Part shown: in pieces, positions 58,795 to 64,000 of the stretch
Position numbering within the stretch: the first letter of the stretch is position 1
Layout: each line of letters starts with the position of its first letter
Source of the DNA: Altererythrobacter sp.
GTDB taxonomy: Bacteria; Pseudomonadota; Alphaproteobacteria; Sphingomonadales; Sphingomonadaceae
DNA length: 64,000 nt
Direction of reading: 5' to 3'
NCBI GenBank assembly: GCA_023260985.1
Contig: JALRKY010000080.1
Coordinates: forward strand, 25,976-89,975
Position numbers and translations under genes: made by a program
Notes under the pieces: model-generated
Databases searched by the model: none
Told to the model about the DNA's origin: nothing
The model's input: the letters and a program-made list of their open reading frames with translations, nothing else

Positions 58795-59344
58795 TATTGT
58801 GATCGAGACCGAGCGACTGGTGCTGCGCCGGATCGACGAAAGCGATGCCGAGCTGCAATTCCGCGTGCTCAACACGCCGACCGTGATGGAACATCTCGGC
58901 GGAGTAAAGGAACTGCACGAGATCGAAGCCAAGCACGCCAAATCGATGGCATGGTTCGCGCAGCGCGGGTTCGGCTTCATGATGATGATTGAAAAATCCA
59001 GCGGCGAGCTGGTCGGCCATTGCGGGATGAAGCTGGTCGACAATCCGCTCGCCCCAAATCAGGGCGATCACGAGATAGGCTGGCTCGTGCGCGAGGATCG
59101 CTGGCGCCACGGCTATGCCAATGAAGCGATGCGCGCGGTGATCGACTGGGCCTTTGCAACGATTGGCGTGCCCCACCTCGTGGCGCTTACCTGCGACCGG
59201 AACGTGCCGAGCTGGCGCTTCATGGAGAAGCTGGGGATGGAGCGGCGGCGCGATCTCGATTTCGACGATCCCGCTTATGACCCGCAGGACAACCCGACTA
59301 TCCAGTATATGCTGACACGCGAGCAATGGGAGCAAGAGCAATGA
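58787..59344 (+). CDS. GNAT acetyltransferase (copy 2)
   Basis: ETERLVLRRIDESDAELQFRVLNTPTVMEHLGG...GWLVREDRWRHGYANEAMRAVIDWAF; GTG start overlaps previous stop. Confidence 0.88.
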   Translation: MGDIVIETERLVLRRIDESDAELQFRVLNTPTVMEHLGGVKELHEIEAKHAKSMAWFAQRGFGFMMMIEKSSGELVGHCGMKLVDNPLAPNQGDHEIGWLVREDRWRHGYANEAMRAVIDWAFATIGVPHLVALTCDRNVPSWRFMEKLGMERRRDLDFDDPAYDPQDNPTIQYMLTREQWEQEQ

Positions 59345-59916
59345 CCGCAAGGCCAGGAGTCAACATCGTCCCGATCCATGGCAAGTCCCCGCAGATCCAC
59401 GACAGCGCCTTTATCGCGCCGGGCTGCACTATCATCGGCGATGTTACGATCGGTGCGGACAGCTCGATCTGGTACAATTGCGTTTTGCGCGCCGATGTCA
59501 GCCGGATCGTGATCGGCGAACGCAGCAATGTGCAGGACGGCAGCATCCTGCATTGCGACCCGCCGCGCCCGGGCGACCCGGACGGTTCGCCGCTGATCAT
59601 CGGCGACGATGTGCTGATTGGCCACATGGCGATGATCCATGGCTGCACTATCCACGATCGCGGGTTCGTGGGTCTGGGAGCGATTGCGATGAACAAATCG
59701 GTGATCGGCAGCGATGCCATGCTTGCTGCCGGCGCGATGCTCACCGAAGGCAAGGTGATGGAGCCGCGCATGCTGTGGGCGGGGCGCCCGGCCAAGCCGC
59801 TGCGCGAACTCAACGATGCCGCGATCGCGGGGATGCGGATGGGCACCGCGCATTATGTCGAGAACGGCCGTGCCCATGCCGCGGCGGTAGCCGCCGCTTT
59901 GGGCGACCCGGCCTAG
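59341..59916 (+). CDS. Gamma-carbonic-anhydrase family protein
   Basis: DSAFIAPGCTIIGDVTIGADSSIWYNCVLRADVSRIVIGERSNVQDGSILH: left-handed beta-helix repeats. Confidence 0.92.
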   Translation: MTARPGVNIVPIHGKSPQIHDSAFIAPGCTIIGDVTIGADSSIWYNCVLRADVSRIVIGERSNVQDGSILHCDPPRPGDPDGSPLIIGDDVLIGHMAMIHGCTIHDRGFVGLGAIAMNKSVIGSDAMLAAGAMLTEGKVMEPRMLWAGRPAKPLRELNDAAIAGMRMGTAHYVENGRAHAAAVAAALGDPA

Positions 59917-59918
59917 GG

Positions 59919-60215
59919 GTGGCGCGGCCGCGCGCCGAATTGCCGCCGCCAGAGGCGGTGCACGCATTGATCGACGGTGAAGGACGGCTGGCGCTGCGGG
60001 TGACGCCCGGCGCGCGCAGCGAAGCGATGTCGATCGACGGTGGCCAGCTGCTGGTCAAGGTGCGCGCCAGGCCGCAAGACGGGGCGGCCAATCAGGCGGT
60101 GCTGGAACTGCTCGCCAGGGCCCTCGATATCGCCCCGTCGCGAATCGAATTGCTGCGTGGCGCGGGCGCGCGCGAGAAGCTCTTCCGGATCGTCGCCTGG
60201 GCGAGCCCCCCATAG
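59919..60215 (+). CDS. DUF167 family protein
   Basis: LALRVTPGARSEAMSIDGGQLLVKVRARPQDGAANQAVLELLARALDIAPSRIELLRGAGAREKLFRI. Confidence 0.87.
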   Translation: MARPRAELPPPEAVHALIDGEGRLALRVTPGARSEAMSIDGGQLLVKVRARPQDGAANQAVLELLARALDIAPSRIELLRGAGAREKLFRIVAWASPP

Positions 60216-60273
60216 TCGGGCGAGATCGCCCGCCTGCCTCGGGGCATGAACGCTCAGGCCCGCCGCTCGGAGA

Positions 60274-62355
60274 TCACTCTGTTTTGTCGCCTTTGCGGTA
60301 CTTGTCGAACCAGGCAATAACCGCAGAGGTTCGCGCGGCTTGCTGGCTGGGCGACTGCGAGAGATTGTTGTGGCTCGAATCAGGGGTAACCACCAGCATG
60401 GTGTCGACTCCGGCCAGCTTGAGCGCGCCGTAATATTGCTCGGCCTCGCTGCGCGGGGTGCGATAGTCGTCCGCGCCGACCAGGACCAGCGTCGGGGTCT
60501 TCACATTGCCCACAAGGCTCAGCGGCGATCGCGCCCAATAGCCCTGCGGGTCTTCCCACGGCAGCGCACCGAGCCAGTAGCGCCCGAAATAGGCGGTGCC
60601 GTCTGCCGTCAGCGAATGGCTGGTCCAGTTGATCACCGGCTTGTGCGAGGCTGCCGCCTTAAACCGGTTGGTCTTGCCGACCAGCCAGCTGGTCAGCACC
60701 CCACCGCCAGAGCCTCCGGTGACGTAAAGATCATTCGGATCGGCATAGCCTGCGGCAATCGCGGCATCGACCACGGCCATCAGCTCGTCGAAATTGCTGA
60801 TCGGGTAATTGTCCTCGATCCGGTCGGCAAAGGCTTCGCCATAGCCGGTTGAGCCGCCCGGATTGCTGAACACCACGGCATATCCCGCCGCGCCATAGAG
60901 CTGGTAATCCGCCGAAAACAGCGGGCCATAGGCGGCATAGGGGCCGCCGTGCATTTCAAGGATGGTCGGCACCTTGTCGCCCGGCTTGTATCCCGGCGGC
61001 AGCATGATCCACGCCGGGATCCTGGTGCCATCGGGCGCGGCCACTTCGAGTGCACGGGTTTCGCCGAGCTTTTTGTCCGATAGCTTGAGTTCGTTGAGTG
61101 CAGTGAGCTGGCGCATCCCCGCCTTGGTCGTCACGCCGACGTCGGGCGGGCGCGTGCTGCTCGCGGTGGTGAACGCCATCGTCCCGCCATCGCTCACCGA
61201 CCATTCGCCGCCGGTATAGGGAAGCGCGTAATAGGTACTGCCCAGAGCGGGCGCGAGCGGGGTGACCTGCCCGTTCACTGAAACGCGCGCGACGCGGTGT
61301 TCGCCATCGCTCTCATAGCTGACGAACAAGCCGGCAGCGGTCCATTCGAGCCCGTCGAAGCTGCGGTCAAAATCCGCTGCGATCCGCCGCGCACCCGAAC
61401 CGTCTGCATTCATCAGGTAGAGCCCGGTCTGGTCATAGGCATTGCCGAGATCGTCGAAGCCGAAATAGGCGATCTGCTTGCCATCGGGCGAGAATTGCGC
61501 GCCGCTATCGGGCCCCTTGCGGCTGGTTAGCGCGGTGATCGCGCCGCTCGCGACATCGAGCGCGTAGATTTCGGACTGCAGCGGTTCGAGCTCCCAATCG
61601 GCATTGCGATTGGCGCTGAACAGCAAGGTCTTGCCATTGGGGCTCCATTCGACCGAGCCGCCATTGTCATAGGGGCCGAAGGTCAGTTGGCGCGGCGCGC
61701 CGCCGGTCGCCGCGACGAGGAAGAGCTGCGATGTGCCCGGCTGGACGTAGCCTCCACCGTCATTGCGGAAGGAGATCTTGTCGATCACCTGCAGCGGCTT
61801 GCCCCATTCGGCGCCCTCGGGCTTGGCGGGAGGCTTGCCCAGGCTCGGTGGTTCGGCCGCAACGCGCGCGGTATAGGCGATGCGGGTGCCATCCGGCGAC
61901 CAGGCGATCGTGCCGGGTGCTTCGGGCAGCGCGGTGATATTGGCACGCGCGCCGCTCGCCAGCCACAGCACATGCAGTTCCGGGCCGCCGCCGCTTGCGG
62001 TCGAGACATAGGCGATGCGGGTGCCATCGGGCGACCAGCGCGGCGAGCCGTGCGATCCTTCGCCTGTGACCAGAGGGGTCTGCGCGCCGCTGGCCACATC
62101 GACCAGCCAGATCGAGCTGACCGCGCGGTCGGTCATGATGTCATTGGTGCGCCGGACATAGGCGATCTGCTTGCCGTCGGGGCTGATGCGCGGATCGGCC
62201 GCTACCGTAAGCCCGAACAGGTCGTCGCCGGTGAAATGCGGGTCCGACGCGGCGCCCTCCGCCGCGTCAGCGTGTCCGTCGGCCAGCGCCGGTGTAGCCA
62301 GCACGGCGGGGCTGGCGAGAACGAGCGCCAGCGCGGTAAGGCGAAATGCAGTCAT
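60274..62355 (-). CDS. S9-family peptidase (acylaminoacyl-peptidase-like), exported
   Basis: Signal peptide, TolB-like repeats (PRISPDGKQIAYV, SPRWSPDGTRIAYVS), EMHGGPYAAYG...TGGSGGGVLTSWLVG...GADDYRTP...DSSHNNL. Confidence 0.92.
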   Translation of the reverse strand: MTAFRLTALALVLASPAVLATPALADGHADAAEGAASDPHFTGDDLFGLTVAADPRISPDGKQIAYVRRTNDIMTDRAVSSIWLVDVASGAQTPLVTGEGSHGSPRWSPDGTRIAYVSTASGGGPELHVLWLASGARANITALPEAPGTIAWSPDGTRIAYTARVAAEPPSLGKPPAKPEGAEWGKPLQVIDKISFRNDGGGYVQPGTSQLFLVAATGGAPRQLTFGPYDNGGSVEWSPNGKTLLFSANRNADWELEPLQSEIYALDVASGAITALTSRKGPDSGAQFSPDGKQIAYFGFDDLGNAYDQTGLYLMNADGSGARRIAADFDRSFDGLEWTAAGLFVSYESDGEHRVARVSVNGQVTPLAPALGSTYYALPYTGGEWSVSDGGTMAFTTASSTRPPDVGVTTKAGMRQLTALNELKLSDKKLGETRALEVAAPDGTRIPAWIMLPPGYKPGDKVPTILEMHGGPYAAYGPLFSADYQLYGAAGYAVVFSNPGGSTGYGEAFADRIEDNYPISNFDELMAVVDAAIAAGYADPNDLYVTGGSGGGVLTSWLVGKTNRFKAAASHKPVINWTSHSLTADGTAYFGRYWLGALPWEDPQGYWARSPLSLVGNVKTPTLVLVGADDYRTPRSEAEQYYGALKLAGVDTMLVVTPDSSHNNLSQSPSQQAARTSAVIAWFDKYRKGDKTE

Positions 62356-62511
62356 GTGAACCCCCCTCTAATCGGCCGAATAGATGGCCATGCACCGGTC
62401 AATCATATCCCGGTGGTAAATGCTAGAGACAGGGCGGAGTGGGGACGCGAGAAGGGGCCACGCTTCGCCGAAGCGCGGACCCCGCTCGACTGGTGGGCAC
62501 TCGTCTGGCCC

Positions 62512-63933
<1,422 letters not shown>

Positions 63934-64000
63934 TTGCGATCAGGGCAAGAACAGTTTGTCCAATTGTCGCGAACACTTTTGTCACGATAGATCACCAATG
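63934..64000. mobile_element. Possible end of an insertion element interrupting clpA
   Basis: Non-ClpA sequence ttgcgatcagggcaagaacagTTTGTCCAATTGTCGCGAACACTTTTGTCACGATAG with three TTGTC repeats; continues beyond window. Confidence 0.4.

Overview
The window is a GC-rich alphaproteobacterial chromosome segment. Protein content and gene order look like Sphingomonadales (Erythrobacter-like), and almost all of it is ordinary housekeeping sequence. The backbone reads suf operon - pyrD - ggt - fadD-like - thiSG - ctaA/cutA - rplM/rpsI - LytS/LytTR pair - fumarase - pcm/tolC/popZ-like - xthA - ptsN/hpf - dnaQ - coaE - aroE - maf - PEP-synthase regulator || hemE - hemJ - rho - BLUF - mnmE - mnmG - rsmG - parA - parB - ... 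- carD - fdxA - SUV3-like helicase - M23 peptidase - hemB - S9 peptidase - clpA. The clearest system-level signal is a candidate replication origin and centromere. An AT-rich, GANTC-rich gap between the divergent DUF299 and hemE genes (33232-33562) matches the Caulobacter Cori gene context, and three parS sites (one perfect, two with one mismatch) lie 6-9 kb away beside parAB. Other observations: a covarying tandem hairpin pair just after parB; a GIN-domain gene split by a one-base change in an A run; one 20-bp palindrome found at two distant promoters; a ThiS-ThiG fusion; an Rrf2-type operator before suf; a Zur-like dyad before a MerC gene; a complete short BLUF photoreceptor; and clpA homology that breaks off next to non-homologous DNA at the right edge. 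I saw no rRNA, convincing tRNA or CRISPR array. All calls come from reading the sequence; no database search was run.
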